Shown: piece after piece, positions 44,850-57,037 of the stretch
Layout of the letters: each line of letters begins with the position of its first letter
Numbering within the stretch: the first letter of the stretch is position 1
NCBI GenBank assembly: GCA_038025085.1
Contig: CM076154.1
Span: forward strand, 33,100,501-33,164,500
Direction of reading: 5' to 3'
Length of the DNA stretch: 64,000 nucleotides
DNA from: Tetragonia tetragonoides
Lineage: Eukaryota; Streptophyta; Magnoliopsida; Caryophyllales; Aizoaceae
The notes under the pieces: generated by a model
Told to the model about the DNA's origin: nothing
Database searches by the model: none
The model's input: the letters and a program-made list of their open reading frames with translations, nothing else
Translations under genes and position numbers: made by a program

Positions 44850-46960
44850 TTGTTGAGAAAAGGATTTTTGCGTACAGTGTATTCTACACAAAGAGCTTGG
44901 ATGGGGAACATAGGGAGCTTAGATTGGGAAGCATAATGTGATTCACATTGGGTGCTGCATAATATTCTTGGTAAATCAAGTCCTGCATCTGCACTTATAT
45001 TATTCCTTCACTCACACCATATATGCTATTTGGTGCGAAAGGAATACGAGTGTTTCAAGAGAAAGAGTGCAGGTGACTGCCAGTGCTTGAGGAAACTGAT
45101 CCAGTTTCAGATAAATGTCAGTTTCCACCTCAGGGCTCAGAGGATGATTTGAGTTTAATCTCAGTTCCAGAGCACATGGCAAACCCAAGCTGAGTAATAT
45201 TCTTGATAGCTTTATGATCTGTTCCTGTTGGAACTCAGAGTTTTTGTGTAATCCTTTCAACATTTGCAGTGTGTTAGATAAGGATACTCCTCGAAAAGCA
45301 TCTGTTCTTTGAAAGCTTATAAATACTGTCTGGATCTCTTTTGTGATGTTTCTGATCATAAAACAACTACAACTGAAGTAAGATATTTATCTCCCCTAAT
45401 CTGAGCAGTGATGCCCTCACTCTTGCTGAGAATATCTTTGAGTTCAAGGACCGTGATGGTCATGTAACGTATCTCGGCTTTCCCTAGTTCCCTTGTCTTC
45501 TAACTCCGAACAGACTGTGTGCTGATGCAGTCGCATTAATATTCTCACTAGTTGCAGTTCAGGCTTCAAGCAGTCAGCAGTGGATGCTCTAGGAAAAGAC
45601 GCTGCTACTAACAAGGATGACTTCCATGATTTAGTCTTTAAGGTATTTAGTCTAGGAACTGTATTTTGCCTTTTGCTGCTGAGTGTCTGAGCACCTGCTT
45701 CCCTAGACTTTGTAGTGCTACATAATTTCTAATGTTAACTGACGTATCTAAAGAATAAGGAAAAAAAAGAAGCTGTTGTAACTCTGTAGAGTGTAGATTG
45801 TTTAGATCAGGAAAGAAATTGTTATTGTTCTGCAAGTCAAGTGATTAATATGATGTATATAACCCGTCAATGTTAGCTATATTCTGTTCTGTGTCCAATC
45901 TGTGCCGTTAATATTTCTCACTCAGTTTGTGTCTGATGATCAATTAGTAGTATCAGGAAAGCCTACTTGCAGTCCTAATTCAACCCAACTTCTGTTCACT
46001 AAAACTAGTATTATTGAACATAAAAAAATAAATTCCTTACTAGAACCAAATCGGAATGAAAAATAAAACCACAGATCTATGAATTGTTGTTCCCTTCACT
46101 GTCTGCCTCTTGGGCTGTCTTGAGTACAGATCACACTACGGTTCTATTTGATCAACATCTGAAAGATCATGAGATCTAGTAGAACTAAAACTCCATCCAA
46201 GATAGATTAAGTGATCAGTTTAACACATGGTGTTTGTACACATACTTACACGCTGTCAGAGCAGCGCTGCTTTTCCATCTTGGTTCAGAAATCTCTGAAC
46301 CATAGGCTTTACACTATTTGCCTTAGCGACGATTGTTCATAATGTGCTGTCACTTACAGATTACAGAGTTACACTTTTGTAATCTACTAACCAGGTTGAT
46401 CCCTGCAATCGACAATGGCATTTGGTTTCCAGTTCATTTTTGAAGGTTTCCGTTATCTTTGAGATATTGTGTAGCTTCTACAGACTACTGATCAGTTCAG
46501 GGGGCCCAATGATGTTTGTCTACCCATTATCTTTAGCAGTATACCATGTCTGATCCCTTACCCTGGCCTTAACATGTCAGCTCACAAAATGCTAGTACCC
46601 TTTATGGTTGATATTATTTTGCTTGTGGAAAGATTTTATCTTGAAGAAATCAACAATTAGAGCACTTGAAAACTTAGAAGCCTTTATCATGGGCAATTAC
46701 ATCTATTTCACATATATATTTTTTCACATACTATTTATTTAAGCCATTGTCAGCAGCAAAGACATACATAAAGTCCTGGAAAATGCCTTCTTTGACAGGG
46801 TTCTTTATACTTGCTCTTAATTGATGATTAAAATAAACAGGGGCCATAACCATAAGAATCAAAATTTGCCTTCTTTAAGCTTGTTGCAAGTGGATAATTA
46901 AACAAGTACTGTAATAATGGAGATGTCGACATGATAATATCTATAGACATCACATACTCT
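44850..46960. repeat. Upstream flank of the triplicated unit (plus copy), with LINE remnants
   Basis: The order of words here (CATCTGTTCTTTGAAAGC near 45300, GAACTGTATTTTGCC near 45660, CCCTGCAATCGACAATGGCA near 46401) recurs on the opposite strand at 54000-56200 and 57600-59760. About 45250-45700 on plus is a remnant of a LINE reverse transcriptase / RNase H junction. No working gene. Confidence 0.6.
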
Positions 46961-46970
46961 CAAGTCTACA

Positions 46971-46980
46971 TCTATAAATT
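46971..46980 (+). promoter_or_regulatory. TATA box of peptide gene 1
   Basis: TCTATAAATT lies about 115 bp before the ATG at 47093. The same box is kept at the matching place before both minus-strand copies (54081-54092 and 57649-57660). Confidence 0.55.
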
Positions 46981-47092
46981 GATACTGTGTACTGCTAAAT
47001 GAATCCACCAATTCAATTATAAGCATCTAATTGACCACTTTGCTAGAAACTCTTATCTTAGCTTGTAACTACATTCACGGCTGTTGTTAGAC

Positions 47093-47587
47093 ATGGCGAA
47101 GGTTTCAATCATGCTCATTGCTTTCTTCATTGCAGTTCTCGCCTTTGTGGCATGTTAGTTCCCTAACCCCTTTTTTTCTTGCTGCCTAGCAACAATTTCT
47201 ATTATGCAATACTGTTTTATAATATCTATGCAATACATACTGGTATATATTCTTTTGGTTGATGTTTTTATGTTTTGTTCAAAACAATTTGTATGTGCAG
47301 CTACACAGGCCCTCAACAATGTGCTGCCAACTGATGGACCTTCCACAAGAAAATTGCTACAAGTCGATACATGTGAAACCACACCATGTACCGATCACTC
47401 ATCGTGCATAACTTTGGGGTGCGGAATTTGTGAGCCAGCCGATGATCATGTGCCATTTGCCCATTGCCATGAGAAAATATGCCCAGATGATATCATAGCA
47501 TGTACAAATGGCCAATTCTGCATCGATATTGGGTGCACGGAATGTGAGCCAGCTGATGAACATATCTTGTTTGATCATTGCCATTAA
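47093..47587 (+). CDS. Secreted peptide with two six-cysteine repeats, copy 1 (115 aa)
   Basis: Two exons: 47093-47153 and 47301-47587, split by a 147-bp GT/AG intron inside the signal peptide. Exon 1 encodes a hydrophobic signal sequence (MAKVSIMLIAFFIAVLAF), probably cut after ASTQA. A short pro-like stretch (VLPTDGPSTRKLLQVD) follows, then two repeats of 36-37 aa. The spacing is C-x4-C-x5-C-x4-C-x2-C-x10-C in repeat 1 and C-x6-C-x5-C-x4-C-x2-C-x10-C in repeat 2, each ending (A/D)HCH. Spacing recalls knottin-type inhibitors such as the potato carboxypeptidase inhibitor family, but a link is inference. An apoplastic or vacuolar defence or inhibitor role is plausible. Confidence 0.8.
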
Positions 47588-48044
47588 CAGATGAAATTTC
47601 TGCCAAAAATGCATGCATAATGGCATGAACTTAACATGGTCATGTGTGAACAACACTATTGGCTTATATATGCATGCATTTCCAAGCTACCGGAACTTTG
47701 TAACTTTGTAACTTTGTGTGTTTGGTATTTCATCTGCTTGTATTTTTTGTGCTCGTGTGGATACTACTGGAACTGGTGTAATGATGTTTGTGTTTACTAT
47801 ACACCACTCAGATATTGTACTACTTTCTCAACAAATGAAACGTTTGAATTATATTCGAATACGAGTCTGTGGTTTTGATATTGTACTTATCCTTCTTTTT
47901 TTTTTTTTTGTTCAGAATGAAACATCATCTTACATGAACGAGGATGTGTTATCCCTTGGAGTTCATAATCATAAATTCATTTACAGAAATGATTAGGATA
48001 GTTAAGTTCAATTACATCATTATACCAAGACCAATTCCCTAAAC

Positions 48045-48180
48045 AGTATTTTTGCCAAAATATCTGCAATGTTGTTCTCCTCCCTAAAATAATGAACAAA
48101 GATCACTTCATGGAGTCTGTCCTTTAGCTTCCTGCAAGGATGTTTGATTGCATATCAATGCTGGTAGTAAGCATCTCTAC
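48045..48180 (-). pseudogene. RNase H tail fragment (LINE-type)
   Basis: On minus it contains the same order as 52840-53000 on plus: ATGCTTACTACCAGCATTG, the CCTTGCAGGAAGCTAA phrase, then FREEN-like codons and an A-D-I-L-A-K segment. It is carried with the peptide-gene unit in all three copies. Confidence 0.6.
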
Positions 48181-48409
48181 CAATCCTGTAATGTAATTGA
48201 ATGGAAGAGTTAACTAGTTAAGTACAGAAGCTTGTGCTTGCTACCAATCCTGCTTGATGGAAGGCCAGGGCGCTTTGGCTAATTGTACTAAAACCATTTT
48301 CAAATCATTTTGGTAAGACATTTCTCAACCAGTTTATTTATAAGCTTGTCATGAATATGACTCAGTCTAACAAATTGTCACTTAATTTTGTGTATTTGGA
48401 ATACATCAT

Positions 48410-48724
48410 GTGCAGGACACAGTAGATTTTTCATTTACTATCAATCAGGAGGACAGAGAAATTGTTGTCAAGTTAGTGTATCGAGAGGCTTTATCTCCTT
48501 GTGTAGTACCCCAACTTAAAGTTGTCTTTATGCATGGGTATGCGGACCCTTATGGTCATCAGCTTCGAGTAGCGGAATTTCTGCTCAAGAGTGCTGTTAG
48601 CTTGGATAAATTTGGTAATCTTCTCCATTCAGAGAAGGCAAATAACTTCAGTAAAGGAGCCGCACTTCGTCAAAAAATTATCAAACTTCCCGAAGGCCTC
48701 AACAAAGGCAAGGATTGTGTTTGA
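48410..48724 (+). pseudogene. FBD-domain exon fragment of an F-box gene
   Basis: The frame (LSPCVVPQLKVVFMHGYADP, then LRVAEFLLKSAVSLDKF) matches the third segment of copy C at 39083-39359, preceded by a plausible acceptor at 48416. F-box and LRR parts are absent. Homology runs on to about 49200. Confidence 0.65.
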
Positions 48725-49278
48725 ATGAGACTGCAGGAGTTGATTATCAGTATGTATCTGATTCCGGAATCTCACTAATATATGTGGAAGTTGCCAGTTC
48801 AATAGTAAACATTGTAGAATTTATTATGAGATGTAAAGCTTGGACCTCTAACCATGGAGTTCTGGTAAGTTTGCGTCATTGTAAGGTATTGCTACTATTT
48901 CGTAAAGTACATCAGAATTCAGAGGGCATTAAAGATCAGTAAAGAATGTGTTTGTACTTTGTACTCAAAGTCTGCTGTTTGCAAAATCATCTCCTTGTAA
49001 ATCTGTATTGTGTCTCTTTGCCTTGTTTGTTGTTAGATTTCTCTTAAATTTGTTGACTCTTAAAGTCAATTTTATGAAGATCATACACTCCATGTCAATA
49101 ATTTTATTTATTTATTTCTTGATAACGTACTGGGGGAATCCGTGAGGGAAGGAGGAGCATAGAAAGAGCACTGAAATGTAGTATCTGGCTTTTACAAGTC
49201 TAGAACTGAAAACATCAGAAAAACAGCCCGTCTTACAAAAGAGCATAGCAGGTGTAAGATGAGGCTCACCTGCTAAAG

Positions 49279-49460
49279 GGTATCCTTATCTAACACACTG
49301 CATGTACTGAAAGGATTACACAAACACTCTGAGTTCCAACATGAACAGATCACAATTTCTCAAGAATACTACTCAGCTTGCCATTGCCCTGTGCTCTGAC
49401 AGTCTGACATGCATCTGAAACTGGATCAGTTTCCTCGAGCAGCTTGCAGTCACTTCTTTT
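49279..49460 (-). repeat. Partial fourth copy of the unit's distal flank
   Basis: Words TATCCTTATCTAACACA, GAAAGGATTACACAAA and GAGTTCCAAC(A/G)(T/G)GAACAGATC match 55908-55990 and 59418-59490 in the same orientation. No peptide gene accompanies it. Confidence 0.6.
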
Positions 49461-49679
49461 GATCGTAAGCAATGTCAAAAACTGTGATAACCCTTGTTTT
49501 TTTGGTAAATGGTTAGCTTCATTCCATCTTCTAAAGGGTATCACAATGTGACCCCCCTGGAGATAATTACAAGAAAAAGGTATACCATAGTATTCAGAGA
49601 ACTTACTGCTCAAGCAGACACACTATAAATGGGGAACAAAAACAATGAAGCACAAGAAAAACAGACACTACAAATGAGA

Positions 49680-50835
49680 TGTACTTGTATTTCCTAACCA
49701 TGTCAGTGAACTGGACGTGTCGTATGATCTCAACTATAGGCCTATTTTGCTGTGCAATAATCCGTAGGTTGCTTTCATGTCAAATCTCATAGACCGGCAG
49801 CAAGAGCTGCTCTCTTCATTCTCTGAACTAGAAGCCTGCCTTTCACAGAGTGTCTACCACTCAAGTTCTGTCCTGAAGGGACAAGGTCGTATCATGATAC
49901 CCAGCCAGCATAAGACCTGTTGAGTTGTGGCTCCAATTCTACCACATGGAGCTGGTAGAAAATCATGGTTCTGAATTAACCCTGCATGCCACATGTCTAT
50001 TGGTCAAGATTTGCATGTCTAGTAAATCCCTTGAAGCATGTGCACTGAGAGGAAGTTTACTAGCAACAATTTCCAGCCAAACTTTCTATTCCTATAGTAG
50101 GACGGTGGTAGAGTTTAGCTCTACAAAGCTGAAAATTTTAGCCACCATCTTTGAATATATTGGCTATGCATTTAATGCCTTGTCTCCTGCCAATCTCTAT
50201 AAAAGGGGAGGCTTTGCAAAGACATTGACATCCCGGCAAATACACAAAAACACAAGTATTAGCCAAGACACAATTTGTTCACTTCCTTGGAGATTTTATT
50301 TTTTTACTTTGTGAGTTAAACACAAAGTTATATTCTCGTTGTGCTAATTAGTTAATTAGCCCCTTGAGATATTATTTGTAATTATCTCCGTTATAGTGAA
50401 ATTATTTGCTCGTCGCCATCCGTGGATGTAGGTCATTTTGACCGAACCACGTTAAATCCTTGTGTCTCATTTTAGCTTTTCTTGCCCATATTATTTTACT
50501 TCTCATTTGTGATTATTCCGCAAGTCACGATCCTAAATATCCCCAACAAGACCTTTTGCCACAATGCGGCAGCTATAGGTCATTGAAAAAAGAGATGATT
50601 GCAACTCTGTGAAGCCTGACAACACAGGATACACCTGTTCACAAGACAAAAACCTCTGCTCACCAGTTGATCAATAGTAGCCAGATTCCTAAATGCTGCA
50701 AGCCATAGAATGACCCTATATTTACGCAAGCTCATAGCTTCCCACAATGTTTTGTTCCATCTACAGATAGGTCTATGATCTCTGAAAACATTATAGCAGA
50801 CTGAACATTGAAAGTGCCGGCTACAACCCATTGTT
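49680..50835 (-). pseudogene. LINE ORF2 fragment (zf-RVT region), split by a solo LTR
   Basis: On minus 50831-50580 reads LRKYRVILWLAAFRNLATID, then C-x2-C (CILCCQ) and a CNHLFF segment, the RT-associated zinc-binding domain. After the LTR at 49918-50548 the relic continues with RMKRAALAAG-like codons and HESNLRIIAQQNRP. No intact frame. Confidence 0.65.
49918..50548 (+). mobile_element. Copia-type solo LTR (631 bp)
   Basis: Starts TGTTGAG and ends TATCCCCAACA, flanked by the 5-bp duplication AGACC (49913-49917, 50549-50553). CTCTATAAAAGG near 50196 is a good TATA box. No internal region remains. Confidence 0.85.
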
Positions 50836-51066
50836 GCACCAGGTTTTGAGTATCTGCTAGACTCCCAGTCTTCTCTATAAGAAAATCTCTAGTGTTGATC
50901 AATTTTTCCAAAGCCACGCATCACCTTGCTTTTGCTCGACATGCCACATGCCAGATATCAGTCCTTTGCAAATGGTATTTAGTGATCCAGTCTAGTAATA
51001 GTACTAAAAACTTATATTTATGTGATAACTTTTTTTTTTCCGTAGGAATGTGAACGATAAAATTAG

Positions 51067-52403
51067 CTAAATAGTGACCATACGAGGACGTGGCATCCTT
51101 ATACAGTCAGAGTTAAAAGAGTTATTACAGCAAGAAGGTACCGAATCATAGATAATTAAATTATTACAACGACTAATATCCTTCATAGCAAAAGTGGCCA
51201 GCTCATCCGCAAGCTCGTTCTCCTCCCTAAAACAGTGGGAAATCTTCATCCGAGTCATATCCATACTTGTAAGTAGTCCTCTGCATTCCTGCAGAATGTT
51301 AAAGATGTGTCCTTTAGCAGGTGCATCATCTAGTAACAGTTGTACAACTTTAGTGGAAAGGATGACATTATTATGCCAATCCTTTCCCTTGACTATTTTC
51401 AGAGCTTGTCTTATGGCTAACAATTCAGCCGTCAGTATACTTTCTGCTCTGAATTTTGCACCAAATTCTTGAATCCAGTTTGACTCCTGTAATGGCAGCA
51501 ACTAAATTCTTCCCATCAAAGGCAGCATCACAGTTAAACTTCTTCCATCCTGCAGGTGGAGGATCCCAGTACAGTATTATTTTTTCCTTCTTTTTTTTTT
51601 TTTTTTTTTCTCTGACTTATGGTTCTAGATTATAAGGCACAAAATTCCCATGGTTTAGCTTTGACATTTTTCAACCAAACATCAGTGGGGGCAATGGGGT
51701 TTTCAAAAATGAAGTCGTTCCTGGTTTTCCACAAGTTCCAAATGAGAAAGGAAAAGAGAGTTGGCCAAGGCAGTGAGTTAAAATGGTGGGTGGCTGTGAG
51801 GTTACCATGGAGCCAAGTATGCAGATCTTCTAAAAATAAGGTATTAGATAGCTCAAAATTATTCCACATCAAAACAGTATTCGGGCAAACTCTTAAAACA
51901 TGTAAAGTATTTTCAGCACTAGAAGAGCAAATGGAGCATATAGAGCTAGGCATCAAACCCCTAAAAGTTAAATTCTGGTTATGTGCATGTCTATCTAGCC
52001 AAGCAATCCAACAGAAAAATTGGATTTTTGGTAGAGTAGGCACTGACCAAACCCATGAGAGGTCATTATTATGATTATCCTTAAGCACAAGATCATATGC
52101 TTTCCCAGGGTTAAACTTATCATCATCCGCAAGTAGACAAACAGGAAAGTCCACATTATCACCGGAGAGAATGGGGATTTCAAATATAGCAGAAGTAACA
52201 CAAGCAGGCAACTCAAATGACAAAACAGACAAATTCCATGCAGCCTTAAGAATGATATCATTAACCTTCAAATTAGCCTCATTGACATTAATGGGATCAT
52301 AAATAACAGTTCTTAAGGGTCCTAGACTGGTCCACACATCCTCCCACAGAGAGGTTGTCAAACCATTACCTATAAAGGTTCTGGTAGCAACTAGCAAGCA
52401 CAA
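51067..52403 (-). pseudogene. LINE ORF2 3' part: zf-RVT plus RNase H
   Basis: From 52403 the frame runs WVWSVPTLPKIQFFCWIAWL, CSICSSSAENTLHVLRVC (zinc-binding) and NLWKTRNDFIF, ending at 51630. After a run of about 20 A (on minus) the RNase H part resumes with PPAGWKKFNCDAAFDGK-like codons and 51501-51067 (AELLAIRQALKIV, HCFREENELADELATFA). Plant L1-type ORF2 has this order. Frameshift and stops separate the two parts. Confidence 0.75.
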
Positions 52404-52449
52404 GGTTCTGTACTTAACTAGTTAACTCTTCCATTCAATTACATTGTAG
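52378..52449. repeat. Inverted partner of 48190-48260
   Basis: GTACTTAACTAGTTAACTCTT and ATTCAATTACATT here are the reverse complement of the sequence next to the plus-strand peptide unit, marking one boundary of the inverted duplication. Confidence 0.65.
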
Positions 52450-52569
52450 ATGATACATTCACAATTTCTTACAAAAACACACATCCAAAACAAAATCATA
52501 AAAGTTTACAAATTTAAAATCAACTCATTGATAAGTAGTTGGGGGGAATAAAAACACATTCTTTTGCTA

Positions 52570-53022
52570 TCACATCCTGTATCCAGGTGGGTTGGAAACC
52601 TCCACTCTCAAATTGGGTGAAACTTATCACTGATGCAGCATATTCTAGTCAGACAGAACGGCGGGGATTGCAGAAACTTTCAGAAACAACCAAGGTTTGT
52701 GGATCCGTCCAGAGTTTTCAGAGAAGCAGTAAAGCAGCACACATCAATATAGCAGAACTTATAAGCATCCCAGAGGAGCTCTTCATTGCAGTGGAAAACA
52801 GTTGGATCCTTTATATATTATTGGCTCAGATTGTCAACAGGTGGTGGAGATGCTTACTACCAGCATTGCTATGCAATCAAACATCCTTGCAGGAAGCTAA
52901 AGGACAGACTCCATGAACTGATCTTTGTTCATAATTTTAGGGAGGAGAACAAACTCGCAGATATTTTTGCAAATGAATGTTTAGGGAATTGGTATTGGTA
53001 TCATGATGTAATTGAAACTTAA
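52570..53022 (+). pseudogene. RNase H relic (LINE-type)
   Basis: Starts VGWKPPLSNWVKLITDAAYS, the typical RVT_3 entry (W-K-P-P, then D-A-A), continues with an AELISI segment and, after frame changes, DCQQVVEMLTTSIA-like codons and FVHNFREENKLADIFANECL. Adjacent to and duplicated with peptide gene 2. Confidence 0.65.
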
Positions 53023-53466
53023 CTATACAAATGATTTTTGTAAAGTTACTAAAAAAAAAGATAATACAATATCATGTAAGATTTTACTGACGTGATGTTA
53101 TGAAATGATTCATTCTGACCAAAAAAAAAAGATAAAAGGATAAGTAGTTGGGGATGAGAGGATAACAACACATGGAGCCCTATATTATTCAAACTTTTCG
53201 TTTGTTAAGAAAATAGTACAATATCTGAGTGGTGTATAGTAGAAACAGCAGTTTTTACACCAGTTCCAGAAGTAATCACACGAACACAACAAATACAACC
53301 AGATGAAATACCAAACACTTACATGAAGTAGCAAAGTTACATAATAATATAAAATGGTCAACATGATTCTTGGACATGCATGCATATACAAGCCAAATGT
53401 TGTTACCACATTACCATATCACATTCATGCAATATGCATGTATATTTCTGCCAAAATTTTCATCTG

Positions 53467-53968
53467 TTAATGGCAATGATCATACAAAATATGTTCATCA
53501 GCTGGCTCACATTCAGTGCACCCAATATCTATGCAGAATTGGTCATTGGTACATGCTACGATATCATCTGTAGGGCATGCTTGATTATGGCAGTGGGCAT
53601 ATGGAACATGTTCATCGGCTGGCACACAGATTCCGCCCCCTATAGCCATGCAATATGCAGTATCAGTACAGGGTGAGGCTTCACTTCTATCAACTTGTAG
53701 CAATTTCCTTATGGTAGCTCCATCAGTTGCCAGCACATTATTGACGGCTTGAGTAGCTGCACATACACATTATTGTTTTGGACAAATGATAAAAACATCA
53801 ACCACATCAATATTTAACAGTATTGCGTAGATATGATAAAAGAGTATTGCATAGTATATTAAAAATTGGAGTTAGGCAGCAAGAATAAAAGGGGTTACGG
53901 AACTAACATGACACGAGCGCGAGAACTGCAATGAAGAAAGCAATGAGCATGATTGAAACCTTCGCCAT
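53467..53968 (-). CDS. Secreted cysteine-repeat peptide, copy 2, missing two cysteines
   Basis: Exons 53968-53908 and 53756-53467 with a 151-bp intron at the same place as copy 1, predicting 116 aa. The signal peptide is nearly the same as in copy 1. Repeat 2 keeps all six cysteines (CTNDQFCIDIGCTECEPAD). In repeat 1, cysteine I is Ser (DRSEASPC against DTCETTPC) and cysteine IV is Gly (MAIGGGIC against ITLGCGIC), each by changes that include a TGT-to-AGT or TGC-to-GGC base switch. Cysteines II, III, V and VI are kept. The frame is otherwise intact, so it is probably a functional diverged copy. Confidence 0.78.
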
Positions 53969-53989
53969 CTCTAACAACAGCCCTGAATT

Positions 53990-55470
53990 TTGTTACAAGC
54001 TAAGAGTTTCTAGCAAAGTGTTCAATTAGATGCTTATATTATAATTGAATTGGTGGATTCATTTGGCAACATACAATATCAATTTATAGATGTACAGAGA
54101 CTTGAGAGTATGTCCACATGTACCTCATTATTATGTCGACATCTCCATCAATATATCCTAATTACTTATTATATCATCTAACTAGTGTAGCATCTACATT
54201 ATTCAATATTTTGGTTGCATAAGTTGTCAATTTTCTTCATCTATATGTTGATAGGGCTTCACGATGGCCAAATTTTTCTCACTTTAGACATTTTCCCTCT
54301 CTACTACAGTAGAGTATTTGTTTAATTATCCATGATCAAGCTTAAAGAAGGCCTTTATTGATTCTCAGTAGCAATTATGGTTATGACCGCTGTTTATTTT
54401 AATCATCAATTAAGATAAGTATCAAGAACCCTGTCCAAGAAGGCATTTTACAGGATGTTATGTATGTTTTGCCATTGAAAATGGATTAAATATGTGAAAT
54501 AGATGTGATTGGCAATGATAAAGGCTTCTAACATATTTCAAATGCTCTAATTATTGATTTCTTCAATTAAGTTCTTTCCACTTGCAAAAACAATGTCAAC
54601 CATTGTGTGAGCTGACATGTTAAGGGTAACTGGTTAGGGATTAGACATGGTATACTGCTGAAGATAATGGCTGGACAAACATCATTGGGTCCTCTGTAGT
54701 CTGTAGAAGCTACACAATATCTCGAAGTTATTGGAAACCTTCAAAAGTGAACTGGAAACCAAATAGTCAAATACTACCATTGTCGATTGCCGGGATCAAC
54801 CTGGTTAGTAGATTGGAAATATAACTAGTTACAAAGTGTAACTCTGTAGTCCGTAAGTGACAGCACATTATGAACCATTCTCGCTAAGGACTAAGGTGAA
54901 TAGTGTAAAGCCACGGTTCAGAGCTTTCTGAACCGAGATGAAAACACAGTGCTACTCTGACAGCGTGTAAGTATGTGTACAAACACTTCATGTAGTAAAT
55001 TGATCACTTAATTAATATATCTTCTATGGAGTTTTAGTTCTACTACATCTTGTGATCTTTCAGATGCTGATCAAATAGAGCCCCAGTGCCATTAATTAGT
55101 TATGAAACTTTCTGAATCCTACTAACTTATCATCAGATACAAACTGAGAAAGAAATATCAATGGCACAGACAGAATACAGAAAAGAATACAGCTAGCATT
55201 GATGGGTTACATACATGTGTTTGTAATCATCATAATAATCACTTGGCGTACAAAAGAGTAAAAATTTCCTTTGTTTTCTTTTCTAAGTACTCAAATAAAG
55301 ACTTGCAATAATGAAACGACATGATCTAAGCAGTCTCACTCCACTGAGCTGCAGCAATTTTTAGATACATCGGTAAAAATTACGACTAGAAACTAAGTAG
55401 CATTACAAAGTCTAGGGAAGCAGGTGCCCAGACAATCAATACAGTAGGAAATGGCTAAATACAGTTCCTA
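53990..55470. other. Upstream flank of peptide gene 2
   Basis: Holds the conserved TATA (on minus, 54081-54092) and non-coding sequence homologous to 57560-58950 and to 45850-47080 inverted. No further gene. Confidence 0.55.
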
Positions 55471-55479
55471 GGGCTAGGA

Positions 55480-55960
55480 TTAAATAACTTATAGACCAAA
55501 TCATGGAAGTCATATTTGTTAGTGCCAGCTTCTTTTACTAGAGCATCCACAACTTGGTTACTCTCTCTGAAGCCTGAACTGTAACAACTCGTGAGAATTC
55601 TTACGCCACTGCATCAGCACACGGTCGGTTATAATTAGCGCTTAGAAGACAAGGGATTAGGGAAAACCAAGATACGTTACATGATCATCACGGACCTTGA
55701 ACTCAAAAATGTTCTCTGCAAGAGTGAGGGCGTCACTGCTTCTGTTAGGGGAGATAAAACATGCTTTTCGATCTCAGTAGGTTCTTGGCAAATGGCGGTC
55801 CTTTGAGTACTTCTGCTGTAGTTGATTTTAAGACCAGATACATCACAAAAGAGATCCAGACAGGATTTATAAATTATAAGCCTTAAGAAAACAGATGCTT
55901 TTCGAGGAGTATCCTTATCTAACACAACGCAAATGCTGAAAGGATTACACAAAAACCTTT
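55480..55960 (-). pseudogene. LINE reverse-transcriptase/RNase H junction fragment
   Basis: On minus 55952-55677 includes CLDLFCDVSGLKINYSRS, the plant L1 reverse-transcriptase motif after the YADD block. Further on come RNase H tail codons (SGFRESNQ-like, then an AL-K-A-T-N segment) near 55600-55530. The parts between are deleted. Confidence 0.65.
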
Positions 55961-56404
55961 GAGTTCCAACAGGAACAGATCACAAAGTTATCAAAAATAT
56001 TACTCAGTTTGGGATTGCCATGTGCTCTGACATTTATGTAGATATGTCAAACTGAATCAGTCATTTTCCTCAAGCATCTGGCAGTCACCTCTTTCTCTTG
56101 AAACACTCATTTTCCTCTTACACAAAATAGCAAATATGGTGTGAGTGAAGGAATAATTTAAGCGCAGATGCAGCACTTGATTTACCAAGAATATTATGCA
56201 GCACCCAATGTGGGAGATGTATTCCAAATAAATAGAGCTGACCATTTGTTAGACTGAGTCCATATTCACGTTGAGCTTATAAAAAAAAATTGGTCTAGAA
56301 ATGTCTGACTAAAACCTTATCCATTCATTGAAAAGGGTTGAGAACTCATAGCCGAAAAATGCTTGAAACCCAAGACCAAATAAAGCACCCTGGCGTTCTA
56401 GAAA

Positions 56405-56640
56405 ATCTGCGGGGTTTGATTATTAGATCGGATTGTCAACAGGTGGTGGAGATGCTTACTACCAGCATTGCTACAAACTCCCTAATCTATCAAACATCCT
56501 TGCAGGAAGCTGAAGGAGAGACTCCATGAAGCGATCTTTGTTCAAAACCTCGCAGATATTTTGGCAAAAATACTGCTTAGGGAATTGGTCTTGGTATGAT
56601 GATGTTATTAAACTTATTAACTATCCTAATGATTTTTGTA
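56405..56640 (+). pseudogene. RNase H tail fragment next to peptide gene 3
   Basis: LRGLIIRSDCQQVVEMLTTS and, after a frame change, ADILAK- and GNWSWYDDVI-like codons match 52830-53020. Third copy of this hitch-hiking piece. Confidence 0.6.
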
Positions 56641-57037
56641 AAGCAACTTATGATTATGAACTCCAAGGGATAACATATTTCCGTTCATGTAAGATAATGT
56701 ATCATTCTGACAAAAGAATAAAGGATAAGTAGTTGGTGTTGAGAGAATAGCAAATCCACAGACTCGTATACGTATGTAATTCAAACGTCTTATTGGTTGA
56801 GAAAGTAGTACAATATATGAGTGGTGTACAGTAAACACAAATATCGTTACACCAGTTCCATTAGTATCCACACGAGCACAAAAAATACAAGCAGATGAAT
56901 TACCAAACACACAAAGTTACAAAGTTACAAAGTTCCAGTAGCTTGGAAATGCATGCATATATAAGCCAAGTGTTGTTACCACATGACCATGTAAGTTCAT
57001 GCCATTATGCATGCATTTTTGTCAGAAATTTCATCTG

